Part shown: positions 26,039 to 34,331 of the stretch, in pieces | How the letters are laid out: the number at the start of each line of letters is the position of its first letter | Numbering within the stretch: the first letter of the stretch is position 1 | Assembly (NCBI RefSeq): GCF_004959935.1 | Contig: NZ_SMYN01000014.1 | Location: forward strand, 16,280-80,279 | Direction of reading: 5' to 3' | Length of the DNA: 64,000 nucleotides | Origin: Falsirhodobacter xinxiangensis | Lineage (GTDB): Bacteria; Pseudomonadota; Alphaproteobacteria; Rhodobacterales; Rhodobacteraceae | Notes under the pieces: generated by a model | Told to the model about the DNA's origin: nothing | The model's database searches: none | Seen by the model: only the letters and a program-made list of their open reading frames with translations | Made by a program: the position numbers and the translations under genes

Positions 26039-26905
26039 CTATCGACCAGCCACGTCCAGCAGGGCCGACAATATGGGTGTGTGCGGTTCGCGGTGCAGGG
26101 CGATCAGCCCGACAGGATGGCCGACTTCGGGCAGGATGGGGATGGAGACGAGGTCGGCATCGGGCAGGAAGAAATCGGCCAGCCGCGCCGGGACGATGCT
26201 GACCCAGCGGCCCGTCTTCACATGGCTGGTCAGCACGATGGTCGAATTCGCCTCCACCGCCGGAAGGGGGGCGCCACCGGCCTCGGCCAGATGGCGGTCC
26301 ACGATGCGGCGGTTCTGCATGTCGCCGGTCAGAAGGCACAGCGGCTGGTCGCGCAGGTCGGACCAACGGATCGCCGCGCGCCCCGCCAGCGGCGCATCGG
26401 CGCGGCACAGCATGCGATAGGTTTCGACATATAAAGGCAGCCGCGTCAGCCGCCCTGCCGCCTCGTCCAGATAGGTGATCCCGGCATCCAGTTCGAGCGA
26501 TTCAACCCCGGAAAGGATGTCGGTCGCCGTCCGCGACAGGACCGAGATCCGCACGTTGGGATGCCGCGCGGTGAAGGGCACGGTCAGGTCGGCCACCATC
26601 GGCAGGGCGGTGGGGATGACGCCGATCCGCAGCGTGCCCGACAGGCCCGATTTCGCCGCCCGCATCTCCTCGCGCATCGCGCGGGCGTCGCCGACGATGC
26701 GGCGGGCCCAGTCCAGCACCCGCTCGCCTTCCGGGGTCAGGCCCTGGAACCGCGATCCGCGGAACACCAGCTGCACGCCAAGCTGATCCTCCAGCTGGCG
26801 GATGGCCGAGGACAGGCTGGGCTGCGTCACGCCGATGGCTTCGGCGGCGCGGCCGAAGTGACGCTCGCGCGCAAGGGCGATGAACATTTCCAGCCGATCT
26901 ATCAT
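26039..26905 (-). CDS. LysR-type regulator, probably of the fds operon (FdsR-like)
   Basis: A 288-residue LysR-family activator. The winged helix-turn-helix is at residues 1-60 (ALARERHFGRAAEAIGVTQP, LSSAIRQLEDQLG), and the effector-binding domain occupies the rest. The start at MIDRLEMFIALA is standard for the family; upstream in-frame codons are not conserved in character. It is transcribed toward fdsG from 93 bp away, the arrangement seen for formate dehydrogenase regulators in Rhodobacteraceae and Cupriavidus. The effector is probably formate or a metabolite, which is inference. It is divergent from the S49 peptidase gene. Confidence 0.85.
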   Translation of the reverse strand: MIDRLEMFIALARERHFGRAAEAIGVTQPSLSSAIRQLEDQLGVQLVFRGSRFQGLTPEGERVLDWARRIVGDARAMREEMRAAKSGLSGTLRIGVIPTALPMVADLTVPFTARHPNVRISVLSRTATDILSGVESLELDAGITYLDEAAGRLTRLPLYVETYRMLCRADAPLAGRAAIRWSDLRDQPLCLLTGDMQNRRIVDRHLAEAGGAPLPAVEANSTIVLTSHVKTGRWVSIVPARLADFFLPDADLVSIPILPEVGHPVGLIALHREPHTPILSALLDVAGR

Positions 26906-26981
26906 GCCACTTCGTCGCAGAGCCGTGATCGCGGGGCAATGCTTCTTGTGGGGGATGGGGCGGCATTCTACATTCGTTCCC

Positions 26982-27758
26982 ATGATGAAAATTCCGTTCA
27001 CGAAGAAGAAACCGCTGGTGCCGGTGATCCGGCTGCAAGGCGCCATCGGCAGCGGCCGGCGCGGCCTGTCCGATGCCGGCATGGCCCCGGTGATCGAAAA
27101 GGCCTTCGGGCGCGGCAAGCCCGCCGCAGTGGCCGTGGTGGTGAATTCGCCCGGCGGATCGCCGGTGCAGTCCAGCCTGATCGCCGCCCGCATCCGGCGG
27201 CTGGCGGACGAGAAGAACCTGCGCGTCCATGTCTTCGTCGAAGACGCGGCGGCCTCGGGCGGCTATTGGCTCGCCTGCGCGGGGGACGATATCTATGTGG
27301 ACGAAAGCTCCATCGTCGGGTCCATCGGGGTGATCTTCGCCAGCTTCGGCTTTCCCGGTTTCATGGAGAAGCTGGGGATCGAACGGCGGGTGCATACGGC
27401 GGGTCGTTCTAAAAGCCTCGCCGATCCGTTCCTGCCGGAAAAGGACGAGGATGTGGAACGGCTGAAGGCGATTCAGGCCCCGATCCACCGCGCCTTCATC
27501 GACCATGTGAAGGCCCGGCGCGGGGCGAAGCTGGCGGATGCCGACCTGTTCAACGCCGACATCTGGGTCGGGCGTCAGGCGGTGGATGTCGGGCTGGCGG
27601 ATGGGGTCGGCCATCTGGTCCCCCGCATGAAGGAGCTTTACGGCAAGGATGTGCGTCTGGTCCCCTATGGCCAGAAGCGCGGTCTTCTGTCCCGTTTCGG
27701 GATGGAGGCGCTGGCGCAGGTCGAGGAACGGGCGCTGTGGTCGAGGCTGGGGCTGTAG
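26982..27758 (+). CDS. S49 family serine peptidase (SppA/SohB-like)
   Basis: A 258-residue peptidase of the signal-peptide-peptidase A family in its short, single-domain form. The nucleophile is the Ser in AASGGYWLACAGDD and the general base the Lys in AGRSKSLADPF; VVNSPGGSPVQS precedes them. No N-terminal membrane anchor is visible, so a cytoplasmic or peripheral location is likely. ATGATG at 26982 gives two adjacent start choices. It is divergent from the LysR gene (76 bp between) and is followed after one base by a small membrane protein, so the two are probably co-transcribed. Confidence 0.88.
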   Translation: MMKIPFTKKKPLVPVIRLQGAIGSGRRGLSDAGMAPVIEKAFGRGKPAAVAVVVNSPGGSPVQSSLIAARIRRLADEKNLRVHVFVEDAAASGGYWLACAGDDIYVDESSIVGSIGVIFASFGFPGFMEKLGIERRVHTAGRSKSLADPFLPEKDEDVERLKAIQAPIHRAFIDHVKARRGAKLADADLFNADIWVGRQAVDVGLADGVGHLVPRMKELYGKDVRLVPYGQKRGLLSRFGMEALAQVEERALWSRLGL

Positions 27759-27759
27759 G

Positions 27760-27903
27760 ATGCTGGTGAAGATCGCAATCATCTTCCTTGCCGTCATGGT
27801 GGCGCTGGCGATGTTCGGCGTGCTGCGCAAACGTCCCAAGCAAGGGGTGTGCCGCAAATGCGGGCGGCACATCATCGGCGGCACCTGCGGATGCCGGAGG
27901 TAG
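27760..27903 (+). CDS. small membrane protein with C-terminal cysteine pairs
   Basis: A 47-residue protein starting one base after the S49 peptidase stop. Residues 2-22 form one hydrophobic helix (VKIAIIFLAVMVALAMFGVL), followed by a basic stretch RKRPKQG and a short tail with CRKC and CGC, four cysteines that could bind a metal or form disulfides. The tail faces the cytoplasm if the positive-inside rule holds. I do not recognise a named family. GGAGG for the next gene lies within its last codons, and it is clearly part of the same transcription unit. Confidence 0.7.
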   Translation: MLVKIAIIFLAVMVALAMFGVLRKRPKQGVCRKCGRHIIGGTCGCRR

Positions 27904-27905
27904 CG

Positions 27906-28673
27906 ATGGCGGCGCTTGTCACCGGGGCGGGAAAGCGGCTGGGCCGTGCGATGGCGCTGCATCTGGCGGCGCGCGGGCATGATGTGGCGGTGCATTACGC
28001 GGGATCAGCCGACGCCGCCGCCGAGGTCGCGGCCGAGATCCGCGCGATGGGGCGGCGGGCCGAGGCAATTCAGGCCGATCTGCTGGACGAGGATCAGGCG
28101 CAGTCCTTGGTTCCGCGCGCCGTGGCGGTGGTCGGGCAGCTTTCGGTGCTGGTCAACAACGCGTCGATCTTCGACTACGACAACCTGACCACCGCCACGC
28201 GCGCCGGGTGGGACAGGCACATGGCCGCCAACCTGCGCGCGCCCTTCGTGCTGACCCAGGCCTTCGCCGCGCAAGCCCCCGGGACAAGCAGCGACGGCGA
28301 GCCGCTGGCGACCGGGCTGATCGTCAACATGATCGACCAGCGGGTGCGGAAGCTGACGCCGGAGTTCATGACCTATACCATCTCCAAGCTGGGGCTGTGG
28401 ACACTGACGCAGACCTCGGCGCAGGCGCTGGCGCCGCGCATCCGGGTGAATGCCATCGGACCCGGCCCGACGCTGATCGGCGCGCGGCAGTCCGAGGATC
28501 ATTTCGCCCGCCAACGCGCCGGAACCGTTCTGGGCCGCGGCGCGGACGAGGGCGACATCGTGGCGGCGCTGGATTATTTCCTGAATGCGCCCGCCGTGAC
28601 GGGGCAGCTTCTTTGCGTCGATGGCGGGCAGCATCTGGGGTGGAAAACCCCCGACGTGATCGGCCGGGGCTGA
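27906..28673 (+). CDS. SDR family oxidoreductase, pteridine-reductase-like
   Basis: A 255-residue short-chain dehydrogenase. The N-terminal cofactor motif [12 protein letters not shown] has the TGxxxRxG form seen in pteridine reductases and FolM rather than the classic TGxxxGxG. NNAS and the catalytic YTISK follow at the expected places, and the C-terminus ends with [11 protein letters not shown]. FolM-type relatives reduce dihydromonapterin or dihydrofolate with NADPH, but substrate cannot be set from motifs alone. The start at 27906 has GGAGG five bases upstream; an in-frame ATG at 27891 is less well placed. Confidence 0.85.
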   Translation: MAALVTGAGKRLGRAMALHLAARGHDVAVHYAGSADAAAEVAAEIRAMGRRAEAIQADLLDEDQAQSLVPRAVAVVGQLSVLVNNASIFDYDNLTTATRAGWDRHMAANLRAPFVLTQAFAAQAPGTSSDGEPLATGLIVNMIDQRVRKLTPEFMTYTISKLGLWTLTQTSAQALAPRIRVNAIGPGPTLIGARQSEDHFARQRAGTVLGRGADEGDIVAALDYFLNAPAVTGQLLCVDGGQHLGWKTPDVIGRG

Positions 28674-28923
28674 GGTTGTCCCCTTTGTCGCATACCCGTC
28701 ATCATTTCATCCGAAACCCCTGCAAAACAAGGGTATTTCGCGGTGTCGAAGAAAAATCTGCCCCGTTAACAAATGTTTATGGTTCTGCCCAAAAAACGGG
28801 CAGATCGACGAACCAAGCCGAAAACAAAGAGGAATCCCGGTTCGCCCGGTTTTTTGCCCAGAGTTATCCCCAGAAACGGTGGATGCCTTTCCTCTTGCCC
28901 CCCTTGGCTTATCATTGCAGCGC
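28674..28923. other. AT-rich intergenic region before uvrC
   Basis: This 250-bp gap is clearly richer in A and T than its flanks. It contains CTGCCC-aaaaaac-GGGCAG (a six-pair hairpin near 28794-28813) and a weak CCGG-ttcgc-CCGG stem before TTTTTT (about 28839-28857), which may end the SDR transcript. The uvrC promoter should lie in its right half, but no clean -35/-10 pair or alphaproteobacterial SOS box (GTTC-N7-GTTC) is present. No small gene is evident. Confidence 0.4.
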
Positions 28924-30792
28924 ATGCCGGGAATCGACGACGTGACCGAAACCGCCACCGGACATCAGGTGATCCAGCAATACCTGCGGACGCTGGACGG
29001 CTCGCCCGGCGTCTATCGGATGCTGGATGCGCAATCGCAGGTTTTGTATGTCGGCAAGGCCCGCAACCTGAAGATGCGGGTCTCGAACTATGCGCGCCCC
29101 TCGGGGCATTCCGGGCGCATCGCGCGGATGATCCGCGAAACCGCCAGCATGATGTTCCTGACCACGCGCACGGAAACCGAGGCGTTGCTGCTGGAGCAGA
29201 ACCTCATCAAGCAGCTGAAGCCGCGCTACAACGTGCTGCTGCGCGACGACAAGTCCTTTCCGAACATCCTGATCGCGGGGGGGCATCCCTTCCCGATGAT
29301 CCGCAAGCATCGCGGCAAGCGGTCGGACCCCGGCAGTTATTTCGGCCCCTTCGCCAGTGCGGGGGCGGTGAACCGCACGCTGAACCAGTTGCAGCGCGTG
29401 TTCCTGCTGCGCACCTGTTCCGATCCGATGTTCGAAAGCCGGACGCGCCCTTGCCTGCTGTATCAGATCAAACGCTGCGCCGCCCCCTGCGTCGGCAAGG
29501 TGTCCGAAGCGGAATATGCCGGGCTGGTCGATGACGCGGTGCAGTTCCTGAAAGGCCGCACCACCCGCGTGCAGGCCGATCTGGCGCGCGAAATGGCGGC
29601 GGCGTCCGAGGAGATGGAGTTCGAACGCGCCGCCGCCCTGCGTGACCGGATCAAGGCGCTGACGCAGGTGCAGTCGGGCCAGTCGATCAACCCCAAGGGC
29701 GTGGCCGAGGCGGATGTGATCGCGCTGCATATGGAAGGGGGGCAAGCCTGCGTACAGGTCTTCTTCATCCGCGCGAACCAGAGTTGGGGGAACCGCGACT
29801 TCTATCCCAAGATCGCCGGGGCCGACGCGCCCGAGGTGATGGAGGCGTTCCTTACCCAGTTCTACGACGACAAGGAACCGCCGCGCATGGTCCTGCTGAA
29901 CACGCCGGTGGACAACCCGGACCTCGTGCAGCAGGCGCTGTCGCAGCGGGCGGGGCGCAAGGTGGTCGTCGGCATCCCGCAGCGTGGGGAAAAGGCAGGG
30001 CTGGTCGAAAACGCCGCCCGCAACGCCCGCGAAAGCCTTGCCCGCCGCATGTCCGAAAGCGCGACCCAGACCAAGCTGCTGGAAGGTCTGGCCGAGGCGT
30101 TCGATCTGGACGCCCCCCCGCGCCGGATCGAGGTCTATGACAACTCGCACATCCAGGGCACCAATGCGGTGGGCGGAATGATCGTGGCCGGGGCCGAGGG
30201 GTTTTTGAAAAGCCAGTATCGCAAGTTCAACATCCGCAGCGATGCGGGCGCGAACAGCGACGACTTCGGCATGATGAAAGAGGTGCTGACCCGCCGCTTC
30301 GAACGGCTGCTGAAGGAAGACCCGAACCGCGAATCCGAAGCGTGGCCGGATCTTCTGCTGATCGACGGTGGCGCGGGGCAGGTCAGTGCGGTGCATCAGA
30401 TCATGACCGAGATGGGCGTTGACGACATCGCCATGATCGGCGTCGCCAAAGGCATCGACCGCGATGCGGGCAAGGAGGAATTCCACCGCCCCGGCAGCCG
30501 CCCCTTCGCGCTGCGCCACAACGACCCGGTGCTCTATTTCGTCCAGCGCCTACGGGACGAGGCGCACCGCTGGGCCATCGGCGCGCATCGCGCGAAACGG
30601 GCCAAGGCGGTGTCGGCCACGCCGCTGGACGACATTCCCGGCGTCGGCGCCACGCGCAAACGCGCGCTGCTGGCGCATTTCGGATCGGCCAAGGCGGTCG
30701 CGCGGGCGGGGCTTTCGGACCTGTCGGCGGTGGACGGGATTTCCGCTGCGATGGCGCAGAACATCCACGATTTCTTCCATGACAAGCGCTGA
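28924..30792 (+). CDS. uvrC: excinuclease ABC subunit C
   Basis: A 622-residue nucleotide-excision-repair nuclease. The N-terminal GIY-YIG domain ([20 protein letters not shown]) makes the 3' incision. Next come a cysteine-rich segment ([17 protein letters not shown]), the UVR motif around [13 protein letters not shown] that contacts UvrB, the RNase H-like domain for the 5' incision ([21 protein letters not shown]) and two helix-hairpin-helix motifs at the C-terminus ([18 protein letters not shown]). The start MPGIDDVT was preferred to an ATG 15 codons upstream, because homology begins soon after it; neither has a strong ribosome site. pgsA follows by 39 bp. Confidence 0.96.
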   Translation: MPGIDDVTETATGHQVIQQYLRTLDGSPGVYRMLDAQSQVLYVGKARNLKMRVSNYARPSGHSGRIARMIRETASMMFLTTRTETEALLLEQNLIKQLKPRYNVLLRDDKSFPNILIAGGHPFPMIRKHRGKRSDPGSYFGPFASAGAVNRTLNQLQRVFLLRTCSDPMFESRTRPCLLYQIKRCAAPCVGKVSEAEYAGLVDDAVQFLKGRTTRVQADLAREMAAASEEMEFERAAALRDRIKALTQVQSGQSINPKGVAEADVIALHMEGGQACVQVFFIRANQSWGNRDFYPKIAGADAPEVMEAFLTQFYDDKEPPRMVLLNTPVDNPDLVQQALSQRAGRKVVVGIPQRGEKAGLVENAARNARESLARRMSESATQTKLLEGLAEAFDLDAPPRRIEVYDNSHIQGTNAVGGMIVAGAEGFLKSQYRKFNIRSDAGANSDDFGMMKEVLTRRFERLLKEDPNRESEAWPDLLLIDGGAGQVSAVHQIMTEMGVDDIAMIGVAKGIDRDAGKEEFHRPGSRPFALRHNDPVLYFVQRLRDEAHRWAIGAHRAKRAKAVSATPLDDIPGVGATRKRALLAHFGSAKAVARAGLSDLSAVDGISAAMAQNIHDFFHDKR

Positions 30793-30831
30793 GCCCTTCC
30801 CACTCGCAAACGCAGGGAGTATGCCTTCCCC

Positions 30832-31497
30832 ATGACATGGAACCTGCCCAACGTCCTGACCGTCCTTCGCTTGCTGGCCGCGCCGGGCGTTGCGCTGATG
30901 TTCCTGTATTTCCATCGCCCCTGGGCGGACTGGGCGGCGCTGGCGCTGTTCGTCAGTGCGGCGATCACCGATTGGTTCGACGGCTATCTTGCCCGGGCGT
31001 GGAAGCAGGAATCGAACTTCGGCCGCATGATGGACCCGATTGCCGACAAGGCGATGGTCATCATCGCGCTGGTCATCATCACCGGATATTCCGGGATGAA
31101 CCCTTGGCTGATCCTGCCCGTCACCGTGATCCTGTTCCGCGAGGTGTTCGTGTCGGGCCTGCGCGAATTCCTTGGGGCGCGGGCCGGGCTTTTGCATGTG
31201 ACGAAGCTGGCGAAATACAAGACGACGATGCAGATGGTCGCCATTGCGGTCCTGTTCCTTGGCACCGGGCTGGAGCATCTGGAAGGCATCGCCCGCAGCG
31301 GCATGACGACCGAGCAATACGCCGCGCTGGTCGCGGTGGGCGAGGCTGACCCGATTCGAAGCTGCGGCACGCGCGGCTGCGCCACCACCGCCACGCATAT
31401 CGGGCTGGTGCTGATCTGGATCGCGGCGGTGCTGACGGCGATCACCGGCTTCGATTATTTCCGCAAGTCGATGCCCTTCCTGCGGGACGACAAATGA
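30832..31497 (+). CDS. pgsA: CDP-diacylglycerol--glycerol-3-phosphate 3-phosphatidyltransferase
   Basis: A 221-residue integral membrane enzyme making phosphatidylglycerol phosphate. The CDP-alcohol phosphatidyltransferase motif D-x2-D-G-x2-A-R-x8-G-x3-D-x3-D is complete (DWFDGYLAR, then GRMMDPIADK). About five hydrophobic helices are visible. A loop of some 35 residues near 155-185 with TRGCATTATH is longer than in E. coli PgsA. The gene sits between uvrC and moaD, and its stop overlaps the moaD start (ATGA), so phospholipid and molybdopterin genes share a transcript. Confidence 0.94.
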   Translation: MTWNLPNVLTVLRLLAAPGVALMFLYFHRPWADWAALALFVSAAITDWFDGYLARAWKQESNFGRMMDPIADKAMVIIALVIITGYSGMNPWLILPVTVILFREVFVSGLREFLGARAGLLHVTKLAKYKTTMQMVAIAVLFLGTGLEHLEGIARSGMTTEQYAALVAVGEADPIRSCGTRGCATTATHIGLVLIWIAAVLTAITGFDYFRKSMPFLRDDK

Positions 31498-31742
31498 TCG
31501 ACGTGCTGTATTTCGCATGGGTCCGTGAACGCATCGGCCTCCCACGCGAGAGGGTCGAGACGAGCGCCGCCACACCGCGCGATCTGGTGGCCGAACTCGT
31601 CGCGCGCGAAGATCGCTATGCGCTGGCCTTTGCCGACCTTTCCGCGCTGCGCGTGGCGCTGGATCAGGATCTGGCCGATTTCGACGCGCCGCTGGCCGGG
31701 GTGCGCGAGGTTGCGTTCTTTCCCCCCATGACCGGCGGATGA
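31494..31742 (+). CDS. moaD: molybdopterin synthase sulfur-carrier subunit
   Basis: An 82-residue ubiquitin-like protein ending in the diagnostic Gly-Gly (FFPPMTGG), which is thiocarboxylated by MoeB and donates sulfur to precursor Z. It begins MIDVLYFAWVRERIG and matches the family in length. ATGA overlaps join it to pgsA on one side and moaE on the other. With moaE it forms the heterotetrameric molybdopterin synthase needed by the nitrate reductase and formate dehydrogenase in this window. Confidence 0.94.
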   Translation: MIDVLYFAWVRERIGLPRERVETSAATPRDLVAELVAREDRYALAFADLSALRVALDQDLADFDAPLAGVREVAFFPPMTGG

Positions 31743-32173
31743 CCGTCCGCGTCCAATCCGCGCCCTTCGACTTCGGGGCGGAGGGGGCGGCCTTCGCTGC
31801 GGGTCTGCCCTCGGGTGCGGTGGTCACCTTCACCGGGCTGGTGCGCGATCCGGGCGGGCTGGTCGCGATGGAGATCGAACATTACCCCGGCATGACCGAA
31901 CGCGCGATCGGCGCCATTGTTGCCGAGGCGACGGCCCGTTGGTCGCTGGACGGCGCGCTGGTGATCCACCGCCATGGCCGCCTTCCCCCGGGCGAGCCGA
32001 TCATGATGGTCGCGACAGCAGCCCGCCACCGGGCCGAGGCGTTTCAGGCGGCGGAATTTCTGATGGACTACCTCAAATCCCGCGCGCCCTTCTGGAAGAA
32101 GGAGATCGGCGCGGATGGCGAGGAATGGGTCGCCGCCCGCGATGCGGACGAAGACGCGCTCAGTCGCTGGTAG
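31739..32173 (+). CDS. moaE: molybdopterin synthase catalytic subunit
   Basis: A 144-residue MoaE protein. Family features include GAVVTFTGLVRD near residue 30, LEIEHYPGM-like (AMEIEHYPGMTERAI), VIHRHGRLPPGEPIMMV, and the catalytic lysine region KSRAPFWKKEI. It joins two sulfurs from MoaD to cyclic pyranopterin monophosphate to make molybdopterin. Its last 14 bases overlap the 3' end of a P1-family peptidase gene on the opposite strand, a convergent overlap. Confidence 0.95.
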   Translation: MTVRVQSAPFDFGAEGAAFAAGLPSGAVVTFTGLVRDPGGLVAMEIEHYPGMTERAIGAIVAEATARWSLDGALVIHRHGRLPPGEPIMMVATAARHRAEAFQAAEFLMDYLKSRAPFWKKEIGADGEEWVAARDADEDALSRW

Positions 32174-33146
32174 CCAGCACGTCCCGCCACGAGGCTTGCA
32201 GATCGCCCGGCATGGGGCGCGCTTCATAGACCGCGCGGGCGATGGCGCGGGCAAGACAGCAGGCGGCGGCATGGCCCAGCAGGAACGTATCCTCGATCTG
32301 GTGCACGCCGGTGGAGGCGGCAAAGACCAGATCGCCGTCGAACTGGGTATGCGACGGCACGATGGCCCGTGCGATCCCGTCATGGGCCGCCACCGCCATG
32401 CGCTGCGCCTGCGCTTGTGACAAGGCAGCGTCGGTCGCGACGATGGCGATGGTCGTCGCCTCGCCCAGACGTTTGGTGGGCGTGGGCTCATCCTCGGCCA
32501 CCAGCACGCCGGGCAGGCCGACCGAGCCGAATTCGGCGTCGATCTCCCATGGGGCGGCCCAGAACCGCCGCGATTCCCCCGCTGTGACCGAGCCAAGCGC
32601 GTTCACCGCCACCAGCGCACCCACCGTGACGCCGTTCTTCAGCACGACCGAAGCCGAGCCAAGCCCGCCCTTCCACGTGCCCGTCATCGCGCCGAACCCT
32701 GCGCCGGCAGTGCCCAGATCGAAATCTGCCGTCGCGGCTTTCAGTGCCTCGTTGCCCAGCGCGTGGTAGGGGTTCTTCGCCCATGCCTTGTCGCCACCGT
32801 TCAGCAGATCGAACAGGATTGCCCCCGGCACGATCGGCACCCGCGCATCGCCGACGGCAAAGCCGCGCCCCATCGCGCGCAGCCCGTCCGCCACGCCCGA
32901 ACAGGCGTCCAGCCCGAAAGCCGACCCGCCCGACAGCACCAGCGCATCGACCTGCTGCACCAGCCGGTCCGGGGCCAGCAGATCCGTCTCGCGCGTGCCC
33001 GGCGCGCCGCCCATTACGCTGACGGCGGCGGTGAAGGGACGTTCGCCCACAAGCACGGTGCTGCCCGATCGCAGCGCAGGGTCATGCGCATTGCCCACGC
33101 GCAGCCCGGCGACATCGGTGATCAGGTTCAGCGGTCCTTGCTTCAT
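32160..33146 (-). CDS. P1/DmpA family (S58) aminopeptidase-like protein
   Basis: A 328-residue member of the DmpA/P1 family of Ntn-type self-processing hydrolases. Typical elements are NLITDVAGLRVGNAHD at the N-terminus, VLSGGSAFGLDACSGVADGL, GAGFGAMTGTWKGGLGSAS and the segment NGVTVGALVAVNALGS around the expected processing site. Relatives cleave N-terminal D- or L-residues or beta-peptides; the substrate here is unknown. The start overlaps the lrgB stop (ATGA), so it is the third gene of a cidA-lrgB-peptidase unit. Its 3' end overlaps moaE. Confidence 0.85.
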   Translation of the reverse strand: MKQGPLNLITDVAGLRVGNAHDPALRSGSTVLVGERPFTAAVSVMGGAPGTRETDLLAPDRLVQQVDALVLSGGSAFGLDACSGVADGLRAMGRGFAVGDARVPIVPGAILFDLLNGGDKAWAKNPYHALGNEALKAATADFDLGTAGAGFGAMTGTWKGGLGSASVVLKNGVTVGALVAVNALGSVTAGESRRFWAAPWEIDAEFGSVGLPGVLVAEDEPTPTKRLGEATTIAIVATDAALSQAQAQRMAVAAHDGIARAIVPSHTQFDGDLVFAASTGVHQIEDTFLLGHAAACCLARAIARAVYEARPMPGDLQASWRDVLATSD

Positions 33147-33850
33147 TCGAAAAGTCCCAATGCCCAAGGGGCGATAAAAGCGGTGGCGATGGCATTCAGC
33201 CCCATCCCGAGGCCCGCGAAGGCGCCTGCCACCGGATTGACCTGAAACGCCCGGGCGGTGCCGATGCCATGCGCGGCGACGCCCACGGCAAAGCCACGAG
33301 CGCGCCAGTCGGTAATGCCCAGCCCGTTCATCATGGGCGTGACCGTGATCGCTCCGATCATCCCCGTCAACAGCACAAGCACTGCGGTCAACGTCGGAAG
33401 GCCTCCGATTGTTTCGGAAATCCCGATGGCGACCGGGGCCGTCGCCGATTTCGGTGCCAGCGAGGCGAGTATTTCCCCATCCAGCCCCATCGCCCAGCCG
33501 ATGCCCACGGCAGTCACCGCCGCCGTGGCCGATCCCGCGATCAGCGCCGCAGCCAGCGGCAGTGCCGCGCGCCCCACATGGCGCAGGTTGTCCCGGATCG
33601 GCAGCGCCAGCGCGACCGTCGCCGGACCCAGCAGGAAATGCACGAACTGCGCACCCTCGAAATACACGGGATAGGGGGTGCTGCTGGCCCATAGAAGCGT
33701 GCCGAGGACCACCACCGACAGCATCACCGGGTTGGCCAGCGGACTGCGCCCCGCCGCGCGCGAGATCGCATCGGCTACCGCGAATGCCGCGAGCGTCAGT
33801 GTCAGCCACAGAAGCGGCCCTTGCGTCAGATAGCTCCAGATGTCGGTCAT
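33143..33850 (-). CDS. LrgB/CidB family inner-membrane protein
   Basis: A 235-residue membrane protein with about seven hydrophobic segments and the family blocks NPVMLSVVVLGTLLW, FLLGPATVALALPI, SLAPKSATAPVAIGISE and AAHGIGTARAFQ. LrgB/CidB proteins work with LrgA/CidA partners in holin-like control of murein hydrolases or in export of pyruvate or glycolate. It overlaps the cidA-like gene upstream and the peptidase gene downstream by ATGA, so all three are coupled. Confidence 0.9.
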   Translation of the reverse strand: MTDIWSYLTQGPLLWLTLTLAAFAVADAISRAAGRSPLANPVMLSVVVLGTLLWASSTPYPVYFEGAQFVHFLLGPATVALALPIRDNLRHVGRAALPLAAALIAGSATAAVTAVGIGWAMGLDGEILASLAPKSATAPVAIGISETIGGLPTLTAVLVLLTGMIGAITVTPMMNGLGITDWRARGFAVGVAAHGIGTARAFQVNPVAGAFAGLGMGLNAIATAFIAPWALGLFE

Positions 33851-34197
33851 TCGCTGTTCCCGGTCATCCGCGCGACGGCGGTGAAGGCCAGCGCGCCGAC
33901 GACGATGGCCGCGACTGTGGACAGCGCGACCGCCAGCAGGATCGCCAGCCCGTCCTGGCGCAAGACGCCAAGATAGGCCACGACCCCCACGCCCGCAGGC
34001 ACGAACAACAGCGAAAGATTAGCCAGGATGAACCCCGCAACGGGCCGCATCAGCGCCGACGCCTTCGGGACCGTGACCAGTATCCCCAGCATCAGCAGCA
34101 TCCCCAGCACCGGTCCCGGCAGGGGCAGGCCCAGTGCGCGGGATGTCACCTCGCCGACAAGCTGGCAGGCGAGCAGCAGAAGAAGGGCGTGGATCAT
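33847..34197 (-). CDS. CidA/LrgA family holin-like protein
   Basis: A 116-residue hydrophobic protein with four membrane segments. LPLPGPVLGMLLMLGIL is the family signature, and SLLFVPAGVGVVAYLG follows. The start is at MIHALLLLLACQLVGE; the frame extends further upstream only as non-hydrophobic sequence that overlaps the smc upstream region. It is divergent from smc (134 bp between), and that gap must hold both promoters. It probably assembles with the LrgB homologue encoded next. Confidence 0.88.
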   Translation of the reverse strand: MIHALLLLLACQLVGEVTSRALGLPLPGPVLGMLLMLGILVTVPKASALMRPVAGFILANLSLLFVPAGVGVVAYLGVLRQDGLAILLAVALSTVAAIVVGALAFTAVARMTGNSE

Positions 34198-34331
34198 ACC
34201 TGGCTCCGTTTGTGGCACGGATCGTATCGCCAACCGCTGCCCGGCGGAATTGGGCATATGTTGGGGGGCTTTCAGGCGGCTCCGCAACATGGTGGGGCGG
34301 CAGGTTGACGCGAGGTGCGCGGTGCCGGACA

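Noticed and set aside
28780..28860. SOS box upstream of uvrC
   Set aside because: GTTC and GAAC occur but not as GTTC-N7-GTTC or its complement at the proper spacing.
28862..28871. TTATCCCCAG before uvrC as a DnaA box or replication origin
   Set aside because: A single near-match to TTATCCACA, without clustering, dnaA/hemE/parAB neighbours or an unwinding element.
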